From Cycas panzhihuaensis (lineage: Eukaryota > Cycadophyta): a stretch of 64,000 nt of DNA. Where the stretch lies: assembly GCA_023213395.1 (NCBI GenBank), contig CM041465.1, positions 102,183,741-102,247,740 of the forward strand. The letters run 5' to 3'. A model generated the notes under the pieces. It was not told the DNA's origin. It saw only the letters and a list, made by a program, of their open reading frames with translations, and did not search any database. Positions 49,213 through 60,036 of this stretch are shown here, piece after piece. A program made the position numbers and the translations under genes. Numbering within the stretch: position 1 is the stretch's first letter; every line of letters begins with the position of its first letter.

Positions 49213-49264
49213 TGTAAAAACTCAAAGATAGATATAAAAAAGACTGATGTTTTATTGAGAGATC

Positions 49265-49359
<95 letters not shown>

Positions 49360-49524
49360 TATATATATATATATATAGATATATATATATATATATATAG
49401 TTTGTACCTTGTAATTGACATGTGTCTAAGAGACACATGTCAGACACTTGTCTATGAATACATAAAGAGGGGTCTTACATAACCCTTTAGTACACATTCC
49501 TAGATGAAACATTATATTTTAACA
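49213..49524 (-). repeat. 5' LTR of copia G
   Basis: Plus strand tgtaaaaactcaaagatag to attttaaca. It contains a (ta)n(tatg)n(ta)n tract at about 49268-49400. Confidence 0.92.
49268..49400. repeat. TA/TATG microsatellite in G 5' LTR
   Basis: (ta)n, then five or more tatg units, then (ta)n with interspersed gata. The other LTR has only about ten ta units at the same place, so the expansion followed insertion. The open frames over 80 codons here are artefacts. Confidence 0.95.
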
Positions 49525-49529
49525 TTTAT

Positions 49530-50862
49530 TCTAATTTTCTACATTCATAACTTGGTATTAAAGTCAAGGTTTTTTTGGCATTAATATATGGATTTATAGT
49601 ATTGTGATTCAATTTTAAACATCATGTAATGGTTTGCATATGATGAAAATCAAGTTTACATCTAATTTACAATTGATTTGCAATGTGTTGCATTGTTAGT
49701 TATTGGTCATATAATGTATGTGATTGAACTATGGTCAAACACTTTGATTGATAGTATTGTTCCAACATTATTAGATCTTGAAGGTTTTTTTTCTTTGTTT
49801 TATAGTAGATACCCTATTTTGATATTGAATACAAGGATGAAGGAATTATTAATGCCCATACATTAGTGAAGATGAAGATGAAATTTCTCTAGATGGTGAA
49901 ACTTATATTGCTAAATGGATATTATATCAAAAGTAAATTCATTAGAGATGACCTCAAAAGTCAAGGATTTATCAAACATTCCTTTGACAATGAAGTTAGA
50001 AGGTTGTTTCCTTAACTCTACACTTATGAAGTATGAGCGTAAGACAATAAGGTTGAAGCAATTAGGAATAAAATTAAAGCATCATTGTTACCCTCTCATT
50101 CATTAGTGTTGATGAGGTGTGTTGGGAAAATATGGTTTATAAGCTTGTTGATGTATGTGATAGATATGACCAAGCAAAATGCTTAGTTTAAAATATTAAT
50201 GCTCCTTTGGTTCCTTCTACAAATGATCATGTGTATGTTCCATTCCCTAGTTCCAGTGTTATTCCTAGTCTAAATTTTGATTTAGGTTCAAGTGTTATTC
50301 CTATTTTAAATCTTGATTTTAGTTTAAGTGCTTCTCCCACTTCAAGTCTTGGTTCAAGCTCAAGTTTCATTTCTATTTTAATTTCTTTTATTTTTTTTCC
50401 ATTTAGTTCTTAAGTTTTGGTGGTACTTAAGATTATTCTCATGATTTGGAAGATTCTTATGTTATGAACTTAGATGATTTTAATGATGTGGATAATATTA
50501 GCTCAAGAATTCCTTATTTTAGCTCTTAAATTCTTGAAGAAGGCAATTCATATTATGATTTTAATTTATAAGTTGACTTTTTAGTTAATTAAAAGTAGTA
50601 AAAATAGGTTCAAAATATTCTTGATGTAACTAGTTTTGATATAGGTGATCCTTCATCTTCAAGAAGAACTTTTCTTATCGTAACTAATTTTGATATAATT
50701 AATCCTTCCACTTTAAGAAGAAATTAAGTAAATCATGTTCTCAAAGATGTTAAGTTTAACAAGTTACAATAATTTCTTAGCATGACCAACCTCATCATTA
50801 GGGAGAGATCAAAAATGATGATGTATTTATTTTTTTACTCTAAAGCCAATGTTAAAGGGGGA
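49530..50862 (+). pseudogene. Element H internal region, unidentified
   Basis: 1.3 kb from the split LTR end to the polypurine tract. Short open pieces (49678-49866, 49915-50106, 50207-50413) may be remains of one gene. I see no gag or pol motif. The 50207-50413 piece is Ser-rich with repeats of an FDL/NLDF-type phrase, and about 50630-50725 holds a 54-bp tandem repeat (aactagttttgatatag, then aactaattttgatataat). Origin unknown. Confidence 0.4.
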
Positions 50863-50936
50863 TGTTGGAATTTAATATTAACATTGGAAAAAAAATAAGT
50901 CTGATTTTTTTAAAATTTTCTACCCTATTCATAATA
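50863..50936 (+). repeat. 3' LTR of H, internally shortened
   Basis: tgttggaatttaatattaac through aattttctaccctattcata. Compared with the 5' copy it lacks about 80 bp in the middle. Confidence 0.65.
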
Positions 50937-50941
50937 GAGAT

Positions 50942-51480
50942 AATGTCATTCAGTAAATAATAATTACATGCATCAATATAACTATTCATGATGATGCTAA
51001 AACCATGAATGTCCCATGTGTTGTATCAAAGGTTAAAACCTACTATGCATATGTAAACTAGAATCGTGGAAAAAATACACAAGGAAGATAGAGCCTAAAC
51101 TCATAGCTAATGTTATAATAAGGAATTCTTATAAATACTATAGTATGTATACAAAAGGGGCTGGGTAAGTCTTTTGGTTACCAAAGGCCATCCTCTCTCT
51201 AATGCATATTGTTATGATTTTAGACCTTTAGCTCTCACCCATGGATGACATATGTTTATACCCCATTTGGCATAACTACCTTAATCAACTTGTTCTACAG
51301 TGGAGCTTAAAGAGATATCCACCATAGTGGAACTTGAAAAACTATCCATTGCAGTGGAAATATTGTCCATAACATAACTCTTTCTACAAAACATGGCTTC
51401 CTCCTTTATGGAACCCAATCTTCATAATAAAACAAACATATATAAAAGCAAGCCCTAACATATAGGGACTAATTATGAAT
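50942..51480. other. Unassigned spacer
   Basis: 540 bp, AT-rich, no open frame or repeat partner recognised. It contains a local near-repeat around 51300-51370 (cagtggagcttaaag, tagtggaacttgaaa, cagtggaaatattg). Confidence 0.45.
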
Positions 51481-52527
51481 TGTCCTCACTTCATATAAAG
51501 AAAAAAGAAGAAAAATACCCTCTGCTTTTGATTTAATCTTGTATTTTCTTTATTGGAGCAAAAAGAACATATATGGACACTCTTTCTTTCACTATTGAAG
51601 AAGATAAAAAGAAATACTAATATATTAGGAAGTACATAATCAATATTTGGTATGGAGAAAGATAGATTCCTAGTTGGACTAGATGATCTTTATTAATGAT
51701 GCAAAAAATACAATGTAGACCATTAATCTAGACTAATCCTTACAAGCTTATGTCTTCCATGGTGATAACATTCTTATAGTTTACAATCGTCACTAAGACA
51801 CATGGATAACTAATCACTACACTCCCCTTCTTATAGGAAGTATTCTAAATATGAGGCTTATTACTTATAATGGCTTTGAATAACATTCATCACATCAGTG
51901 GAATAACTCTCCCTCCAACCCACTACAAATTGTTTTATAATTGTACTTCACCCCTTGATTATACAATCCTTATATATCATCCTTCCTCTGTACTCCACCA
52001 TATCCTTTTGGTGCCTTGTACACACATTCTTACTTCCTTGATCATTTGATTACTCATGCATCCATTAGCAATTATTTTCAAATAAAAAATCTAGTTCTAA
52101 ACTACAAACTATTATAGTTACAAGTTTATAATTATGGAATACTATTAGTAAATTATTTTTTTAAAATACAAGAAATATTATTATATGATGAAGTATGATA
52201 AATATTTCATCTACTTTCTTTGTCTCAACTTTTGATCAAATGCTATAAATAATATAAAAGATGCTAGTTGCAATGTCTTAGTCTTAACAATATGCATATG
52301 AAGTCATTATTAGATTATTAATATGTACCTAAGATTTATGCAATAATATCCCATCTTTGGCTATGAAAAATTAGGTGCTTAGTTGGTTGGGCCTACATCT
52401 AAGTATAATGAATTAACTAGCTCCTTAGGTATTATAGGGTACGGTCAATTGTCATCACACAAGGTGCCTAAAGATGCATTTGTATATTTACATCACATAT
52501 AAGTATCAATATAAAAGAACTTTTACA
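51481..52527. repeat. Direct repeat K, copy 1 (LTR-like)
   Basis: About 1.05 kb homologous to 53468-55300 in the same orientation. Markers include ggagaaagatagattcctagtt, cacatgga(ta)taa and catctaagtataatgaatta. It begins tgtcctcact and ends ttttaca, i.e. TG..CA as LTRs do. No primer site of the usual type was found beside it. Confidence 0.75.
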
Positions 52528-52596
52528 ATGATTTGATAAATTCATAAAATTCTAAATGCATATTATATAGTACCTCTCGAAAGATTCATATGAGAT

Positions 52597-53214
52597 CAAA
52601 ATACAAAAATGGTCTTAAAAAAATCAAACTCATAACATAACATTATTTTCTTTTTAGCTTATTTAGTCATGTAATGAATTATTTCCTCTCCTTCAAGGTA
52701 TATATATCGATAGTAGTAATTAACTCTAGAGATTACACTAGTATACTTAGTGACTTATATATGAGAGTCATCATAATATGTGAGAATCTTAACCATGAAA
52801 CTGACATAGGCTTGCAATCTTCCCCATCTTGATAAAATCCATCAACAAGATCTTGTTTTGATGTAACATGCATTTTCTTCCCTTTGTAGTACATACTATT
52901 CATTGGCTTATTATTGAGTAGAAATATTGCTTTGAAAGGTCAATGCTTGATATGATTATGGATTGATGTATAAAAAGGATTTACAATCAATCTCTTTGTA
53001 TTGAAAATGGTGTTAATAGGATTCCTCACATTGTAATTTTTGGTAGCATGTCTAATGAGATGCACAATGCTTGTAAACATAACATAAGTAGTGGTAGTTC
53101 TATTACATTGATTATTCATAATTATTTTAGCTCTATCATATTTCCATACTCCAATGCATGAGTATATTGCCTCAAATCAATCCTAATAGTTGGACCATAC
53201 CACTTATCAACCAT
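52597..53214 (-). pseudogene. HSP70 N-terminal pseudogene
   Basis: Minus-strand relic of a cytosolic-type HSP70 chaperone (N-terminal ATPase domain). From Met 53214 it reads MVDKWYGPTIRIDL. After a two-base shift come AIYSCIGVWKYDRAKII and NNQCNRTTTTYVMF, then HATKNYNVRNPINTIFNTK and PFKAIFLLNNKPM. After another shift it reads ILLMDFIKMGKIA, and then YYDDSHI, stop, VTKYTSVIS. Weak similarity reaches 52597 (FDFFKTIF, the second phosphate-loop region). About 180-200 residues are represented. The codons around IFNTKRLI run without an interruption where plant HSP70 genes commonly have an intron, so it is probably a retrocopy. Frameshifts, stops and a small deletion rule out function. It lies between the two K repeats. 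Confidence 0.85.
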
Positions 53215-53467
53215 TGCTACTAACTAGACTTGATTAAAATCAATGCTACCAAATAAAGCCCAATAAAACATATATAGTCCTTAAGCAAGTCCATAAACTT
53301 GTGGTAGTATTTTGAGTATGAAAGAGGCCTAGGAATCACCCAAACCTCTCCTTTAGTAACATTTAAGAAAGTCCTAAATAATCAATTAGTGTGTCATTAA
53401 CATGGTATAGATGGACCACTTTCTATTATTAGAATAATAAAGATTACCATAGTACTAAAAGAGATTA

Positions 53468-54270
53468 TAGTTGCACTTGATATAAAGGAAAATAAGAAAA
53501 ATGCACTCCACTTTGGATTTAATCTTACATTTGCTTTGTTGGAAAGAAAATAAGAAATATGAACACCCTTTTTTTCCCTACTAAAAATAGAAAATAAAAT
53601 AGTAATATGTAAATAAGTACATAATTAATCTTTGGTGTGGAGAAAGATAGATTCCTAGTTAGTTTGTATGGCCTCTATTGATGGTGCAAAAACTACTATA
53701 TAGACCACTAAGTTGCCCTAATCCATACATGCTCATGACTACCATGGTAATAACATTCTTACAGTTTGCAATTGTTACTAAGACACATGAATAATTAATC
53801 ACTACACTTCCCTCCTTATAGGAAGCATTCTAAACATGAGACTTATTACTTGTAATGGCCTTGAATACCATTCACCACTTCTATAAAATAACTCTCCCTC
53901 CTAGATACTATAAATTATTTTATAGCTATACATCATTCCTTGATTATAGAATCCTTGTATGTATTCCTTCATTTGTACTCCACCCCATTCTTCTAGTACC
54001 TGATATATGTTACTTACATTCTTGATCATTTGATCCCTCATAGATCCACTGGTAATTAATTTCAAACTAAAAAATGGTTATAAACTACAAATTATTATTG
54101 TTACAAGGTCATAACTGTGGAATACTATCAATAAATCTTTTTATTTTTTTAATACAAGACATATCAAAACATGATGAAGTATGATCGAGACTTCATCTAC
54201 TTTGTTCATCTTGAATTTTAATTAAATGCCATAAATAACATGATGGATATTAGCTACAATATCTTAGTCT

Positions 54271-54323
<53 letters not shown>

Positions 54324-54341
54324 ATATATGTATAGATAGAG

Positions 54342-54395
<54 letters not shown>

Positions 54396-54501
54396 ATATG
54401 TATATATATACATATACATATATATATATATATATATATACATATACATATGTATATGTATATATATACATATACATATGTATATGTATATATACATATA
54501 C

Positions 54502-54535
<34 letters not shown>

Positions 54536-54577
54536 ATACATATACATATGTATATGTATATGTATATATACATATAC

Positions 54578-54645
<68 letters not shown>

Positions 54646-54670
54646 GTATATATGTATGTATGTATGTATG

Positions 54671-54753
<83 letters not shown>

Positions 54754-54816
54754 GTGTATATATATATGTATGTATATATGTATGTATGTATGTATGTATA
54801 TATATATGTATGTATG

Positions 54817-54891
<75 letters not shown>

Positions 54892-55022
54892 ACACACACA
54901 TATACATACATATATATAGATATATATATGTGTGTGTGTATATATATATATATATGCGTGTGTGTATGTATGTGTGTGTGTGTGTGTAGATATATATATA
55001 TATATATGTATGTGTGTATACA

Positions 55023-55086
<64 letters not shown>

Positions 55087-55300
55087 CAAATTATTGTTGT
55101 GTCCTAAGATTCATACAATAATATTCCATCTCTAGCTACAAAGTTAAGTGTTTAGTTAGCCATGTCTACACCTAAGTATAATGAATTAACCAATTCTTTG
55201 ATTAAGATAGAGTATAAATAATTATCATCACATAAGATGGATAAAGACACATTTATATATTTTGACCACATACAAGTATTAATATGAAAGAACTTTTAAT
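53468..55300. repeat. Direct repeat K, copy 2 (LTR-like), expanded by microsatellite
   Basis: Homologous to 51481-52527. The alignment is interrupted at cttagtctta|tatata by 0.8 kb of simple repeat and resumes at tattatcaaattattg. It ends aacttttaat. A purine run aaaagagat (53456-53464) just left of it could be a polypurine tract if the repeats are LTRs of a plus-strand element. Confidence 0.75.
54274..55083. repeat. 0.8-kb compound TA/TG/TATG microsatellite
   Basis: Blocks of (tg)n, (ta)n, tatg units and a higher-order catatacatatgtatatgta unit repeated around 54440-54590. Open frames up to 279 codons on both strands (Tyr/Ile or Tyr/Val alternation) come purely from the repeat. Confidence 0.97.
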
Positions 55301-56042
55301 TGTTGGAATATTATATTTCAGGAAAGTTGATATAATATTTAATTAATAGATGAATTATCATTAGTTAATATGAAAAGGTTCTCACATATGATCTTATTAG
55401 TTGATGTATCATTGTAATATCATTAGTTGATGATGGGTTGATATAATTATATAAGGGAAATATGTATTATAAGGTACATTATATCACCTAGTCCTCCTTG
55501 TGAGGCTAGATGACTCATCATAAGGAGTATTGATTATCTTTTATTAATATGAAATTTTATATATATGTAGAAGTAATTTTTTTTGTTCATAGGTTTTTTA
55601 TGTTAAACATCACATCACATATATAATTATGTAGTTAAATATTTATATTTATATTTATTCTTATTATATTCATTATATTACTAATTAATCATATAATTAC
55701 ATTTATCTACTTGTTTGATTATAAAAATCATTATTAAAATATTAACATGGAATGACAATCTATATAAGAATTTTAATATCATATTGAGATTACTCCTACT
55801 AGGGGTACCTAAGACAACCAACACTGAGGAAGGCTAGGCCTAGGGTGTGGGACCTAGAGTGGGGTGAAGTAAAGTCTTAAGTAGCCCATGTAGGGTGCTC
55901 ATGCACCACTTGGGTGTAGATTCGAGACATGCAGGCATAGTCCCCTTCCCTTTGCTTAGGGTTTTATAGAAATAAAGGGATAACGATATTTCCAATTTTC
56001 CTAGACTCGCAGGTAACCTAAACATGCCCTCTTTCCCTTCGA
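55301..56042. other. Unassigned; possible LTR fragment
   Basis: Begins tgttggaatattatatttc right at the end of repeat K copy 2, an LTR-like start, but no partner or end could be fixed. 55800-56040 is less AT-rich (ggctaggcctagggtgtggg) with no open frame of note. Internal short repeat ttagttgatg around 55400-55430. Confidence 0.4.
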
Positions 56043-56047
56043 TACCA
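56043..56047. repeat. Target-site duplication of element I, left
   Basis: tacca, identical to 58132-58136. Confidence 0.93.
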
Positions 56048-56314
56048 TGTAGTGAGCCTACACCACATGTTAGAGAGGGCTATGACCTTCCATCATATGA
56101 GGATTAATAGGATTGGTTGATATAAATATATGAATATAATAATATAGGGGTGAGCGTTATATATACTCCACTGTATTGTAAAAAGAGGAGAATATGATAT
56201 GATGATATGTTAATGGATGTTCTTTAGAACTCTACCTTCTTCTTTCATCTTATTTCTTTTATTTCTCTTTATATTTCTTTTTATTGATTTTGTTATAGGT
56301 TTAGACATGTAACA
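56048..56314 (+). repeat. 5' LTR of element I
   Basis: tgtagtgagcctacaccaca to gacatgtaaca. tatatata near 56158 may be a TATA element. Confidence 0.93.
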
Positions 56315-56316
56315 AG

Positions 56317-56329
56317 TGGTATCATAGCC
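56317..56329 (+). other. Primer-binding site of element I
   Basis: tggtatcatagcc, initiator-Met type with one or two changes, two bases after the LTR. Confidence 0.88.
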
Positions 56330-57065
56330 ATTTTTTGATCCATACAAGAGCTAGGGATCCATTTTTTGGCCAAATTATTTTTTCAAGGCTTTTGGCATAT
56401 GGAAGTTCTATTCATTAGGAGAAAAAATGAAAGATTCTTGAAGAAGCATTAGAGAATTTAAGATGAAAAGGCCCATGCCATAAATTTTGAGTGGTCATAG
56501 TACTGGTTTTGGCTAAAAATTGTAGAAATTATAGCTAATTTAATTTTAACCTACTTTTCTGTTGTCATATTTTTGAGATAGATCTGCAACCTCAACTTCA
56601 AAGAGCCATAACTTTGGCTACAAATATCTAAATGACCTCAATGTTTTTTTTATTCTATGTGTTTTTAAATTTTTTTTCAAATGGAAGTGGTTTAAGGTCA
56701 ATTAGAGGTTGGAGAAAAGAGTTATTAGTATTTTATTAGAAGGTACTATTACAGTCCTTAGAAACCCTAGTAACAAATTTCTTAAATAGCTATAACTTTT
56801 GATCTAGATGTCAGAATTCAATTCCATCTAAACCGTTGGAATTTTATTTTTATGGCTATGATTTTTATCCATATTTTATGTACTTTTGCACCATATTTTT
56901 TTTCAAAATTAAAATTTTAAAGTTAAAGTTTCCATATTATATTTTTAGTCATTCAGACTTTGGTCACAAAACCATTACTCTTGAGGCCTAATATCTCATT
57001 TTGTATTAAAATTGGAGGATAACTGGTTATGAAAATCCTCTAATATCTCCCACATCTATATTATT

Positions 57066-57580
57066 ATGGCTACAAAAAGGCCCATACCTTATACATTTAA
57101 TGTTGATGAGACTCTTTCTTTAGATGATTGGGTCATCGATATACATCTGTATTTAGAATCACTTGATGATAAGTATAGGAACAATGAAGAGATGTGTAAA
57201 GTAGCCTCACTGTATCTACAAGGAGAGCCTTACCATTGGTTTAAAGAGTGGTATGAAACTAGTCCACTTATTTCAAATTTTTTTCTACAAATAGATCTCT
57301 GTACAAAATATAATGCTTCTTGGTGGAAGGAGATACAAAACCTTAAATAAGATAAACAAGAAGCATACAAAATACTTAAGAAGTCTAATCCAAAGGTGGA
57401 ACAAGGAATTCTCCTCACTCTTTAAAGTCAAGAGCAAAAGAAAGATGATAAGGGAGAAAATGAGCACTAAAATAATACAATAGAAACTGTTTGTCATTCC
57501 ACACCACCAGTTGTAGTTAAGGACAAGGAAGAACACCACTCATCAAAAGTTAGAGCACAAACTAATGTGGGACCTTATCG
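57066..57580 (+). pseudogene. Element I gag-like gene, broken
   Basis: Open for 94 codons from Met 57066: LSLDDWVIDIHLYLESLDDK, then KVASLYLQGEPYHWFKEWYE, matching the helical core of Retrotrans_gag proteins. After the first stop (57348-57350) further pieces in the same frame stay coding-like (PKVEQGILLTL, CHSTPPVVVKDKEEHHSSK). A Cys pair (GPYRCPHYQ) may be the trace of a knuckle. A 750-bp leader precedes it. Gag alone could help package element RNA, with other proteins supplied in trans. Confidence 0.7.
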
Positions 57581-57864
57581 ATGCCCACATTACCAGGAGA
57601 CTTGGTATCAAAGCACTCATCATATAAAGCCCTCATAAACTAAGTATCCCAGGCATCCAGATCATTCAAGGTTATGGTTCCAAGGTTACAAAGATTCTAG
57701 ACACATAAAGATCTACTTGGGATGGATAGATCCTTATTCTATGCACATATTTTTAGACAACCTTTAATGGATATATCAGTTGGACACCAGTAGCAGGAGG
57801 TGGTCACATGCATCATCTTTGTATCAGGATGCTTCGAGGGTGAAGCATCTGAGGGGAGAGGGAA

Positions 57865-58136
57865 TGTAGTGACCCTACACCACATGTTAGAGAGGGCTAT
57901 GATCCTCTATCATATGAAAATTAATAGGATTGATTGACATAAAGATAGGAATATAATAATATTAGGGTGAGTTTTATATATACCTCACTCTATTATAAAG
58001 AGAGAAGAATATGATATGATGATATGTTAATGGATATTTTTCAGAACTCTACCTTCTTCTTTCATCTAATTTCTTCTATTTCTCTTTATATTTCTTTATA
58101 TTGATTTGGTTACAGGTTTAGGCATGTAACATACCA
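57865..58136 (+). repeat. 3' LTR of element I and right target duplication
   Basis: tgtagtgaccctacaccaca to ggcatgtaaca (57865-58131), then tacca (58132-58136). Confidence 0.93.
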
Positions 58137-59092
58137 TGGTTAGGCAAACTCCTCTAATGAGGGACCTACATAGTAGGTAAGGAAAGGGAAAGAGAAGAGA
58201 AAGAGATGTGGAGGGATAAAATAGATGCAATTCCACTTGATAGGATAAGAGAAGTAGGGTTTGGCTTCATTGTTATATTAGTTGAAGCAAGGAGAAAATA
58301 ATAAAATGAGAAGGGAAAAACAAGTAAATAACACCACTCTCCTTTTCTTTAACACTCTTCCTCTTTCCTTTCTAAAAAGGAAGCACAGATACCAATTAAA
58401 GAAAAGAAAATAAGAATGCAACCAAGGGGTAAGTAAAAGGGGGAAAGATAAGGAATCCTTTTCTATATAAAACCCTACCCCAAGAAGCCCTTACTTTTAA
58501 TATTTTTTTTTGTTTAAAGTAAAAGCAAAAGAAATATAACTTTCCTTCTTACAAATTAATTTCTCTTTGTTCTCTACTATGTTAGAAACCCTTATTGATT
58601 CCCTTATCTTTACTTTTAACTATGATGGAACTAAAAAATGAACAATAAGGGGGGAGGGATTTTCACAATAGGGAGTAGAGTGAGAATGCTAATAAGAATA
58701 GGAAATAATAATGAGGAAAGTGTAAGGAGGTGCACCTAGATTTGGTTAATGGTTAGAAATAGCACTTCTCTTTGTCTCTCCTCATCCTCCATTCAAACGC
58801 TCATGTTGCTAGTTTAAAATAGAATAGGGGGGCTCCACTTACCTACCCTAAATAAAAGGATAATAAATGGAAAGCAATAAAACAAAGAAGTAAAAGAATA
58901 AAGCAACAAGAAGTATAAAAGATAGGGGCACTCACCTTATTGGGGTGCACCCTAGCTTTAAACCCTAACGTGAATGATGGAGGATTTGCTCTCATATGTT
59001 TCCCTCCAAGTTAAAATTAGAGAAAAGAGCTACCATATGATCCTCTAACAAATCTAATTGTACAAAAATGAATTAATATAGATATGAAGCAA

Positions 59093-59094
<2 letters not shown>
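58137..59094. other. Unassigned purine-rich spacer
   Basis: Purine-rich on the plus strand (gggaaagagaagagaaagag) with no gene. ctatataaaaccctac at about 58465-58480 is TATA-like and could come from a lost LTR promoter, but no transcript unit is visible. Confidence 0.45.
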
Positions 59095-59156
<62 letters not shown>

Positions 59157-59184
59157 GTGTATACACATATGTATATATGTATGT

Positions 59185-59225
<41 letters not shown>

Positions 59226-59236
59226 CATATATATAC

Positions 59237-59268
<32 letters not shown>

Positions 59269-59364
59269 ATACATATATATATATATATATATATATAGAC
59301 ATATATATATATACATATATTTATATATATACATATATATATACATGTATATACATGTATATAT

Positions 59365-59444
<80 letters not shown>

Positions 59445-59567
59445 GTATGTATCTATATATATATATATATATGTATATACATATGTGTATATATATATGT
59501 GTGTGGATATATGTATATATATATGCGTGGATATATGTATATATATCTATAGATATATATATATATG

Positions 59568-59640
<73 letters not shown>
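59095..59640. repeat. 0.55-kb compound TA/TG/CA microsatellite
   Basis: (ta)n, (ca)n, (tg)n and tatg blocks. Open frames up to 217 codons on both strands are artefacts of the repeat. Confidence 0.97.
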
Positions 59641-59641
59641 G

Positions 59642-60036
59642 GAGTAGTGAAATGGCAATATAATAAACATGAATCAAGAAGAGGGAAGGGTTCCTTAGAA
59701 TGATGCAACCTCCTCTATGTAAATAGTTTCCCTAGTTGTACTAAGGGAAATCTCTCCAACAAAAACTTACAACTTAGTAGATGTGTAGGAAACAGAGAAG
59801 ATATATGTATGTATGTATATGTATATATAGATATATATATGTATATGTGTATATATATATGTGTGTGTGTATATACCAAGTAGTGAAATGGTAACATAAT
59901 AAACATGAATCGAGAAGAGGGAAGGGTTTCTTGGAATGACACAACCTCTCCTATGCAAATAGTTTCCCTAGTTGTACTAAGGGAAATCTCTCCAACAAAA
60001 ACTTATAACTTAGTAGATGTGTAGGCAAAAGAGTAG
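59642..60036 (+). repeat. Tandem duplication, period about 236 bp
   Basis: Unit agtagtgaaatggcaatata through acttagtagatgtgtaggaa at 59644-59791, and again at 59879-60027, with few differences. The copies are separated by a 75-bp tatg/tata tract (59800-59875), and the first is preceded by the large microsatellite. Confidence 0.88.

Larger units (their letters stand above)
44170..49524 (-). mobile_element. Ty1/copia element G inserted in H
   Basis: 5.4-kb copia element with perfect 5-bp target duplications tttat (44165-44169 and 49525-49529). On the minus strand the order is 5' LTR (49524-49213), primer site, gag, protease region, integrase, RT, RNase H, polypurine tract, 3' LTR (44365-44170). 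Integrase before RT establishes copia. Stops and frameshifts are many but all domains are recognisable. The LTRs differ in length (312 and 196 bp) chiefly because the 5' LTR holds an expanded TA/TATG microsatellite. Confidence 0.93.
44033..50936 (+). mobile_element. Small non-autonomous LTR element H, split by copia G
   Basis: The LTR start tgttggaatttaatattaa occurs at 44033 and again at 50863. The first LTR is split by G (44170-49524) and its end (tctaattttctacattcata) resumes at 49530. A primer-like site tggtattaaagtc is at 49553 and a polypurine tract aaaggggga at 50854-50862. Target duplications are gagac (44028-44032) and gagat (50937-50941), one transition apart. Once G is removed, the internal region is only 1.3 kb, with no pol. 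This fits a TRIM/LARD-like non-autonomous element. Confidence 0.72.
56048..58131 (+). mobile_element. Gag-only LTR element I (TR-GAG-like)
   Basis: 2,084 bp with two 267-bp LTRs (56048-56314, 57865-58131) and perfect 5-bp target duplications. The primer site tggtatcatagcc is at 56317-56329 and the polypurine tract gaggggagaggg at 57851-57862. The 1.55-kb interior encodes a gag-like protein and no protease, RT or integrase. Its size and clean structure indicate a genuine short non-autonomous family rather than a deletion inside this copy. By eye the LTRs differ at about 29 of 267 positions, so the insertion is old. Confidence 0.9.

Noticed and set aside
54250-55135. Open frames of 179-279 codons on both strands
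   Set aside because: They consist only of Tyr/Ile/His/Val/Cys alternations from TA/TG repeats. They are not genes.
55301-55600. Possible solo LTR beginning tgttggaatattat
   Set aside because: No matching end, partner or target duplication could be fixed. Kept only as an unassigned stretch.
59017-59703. Open frames of 74-217 codons
   Set aside because: Same artefact of the 59-kb microsatellite.
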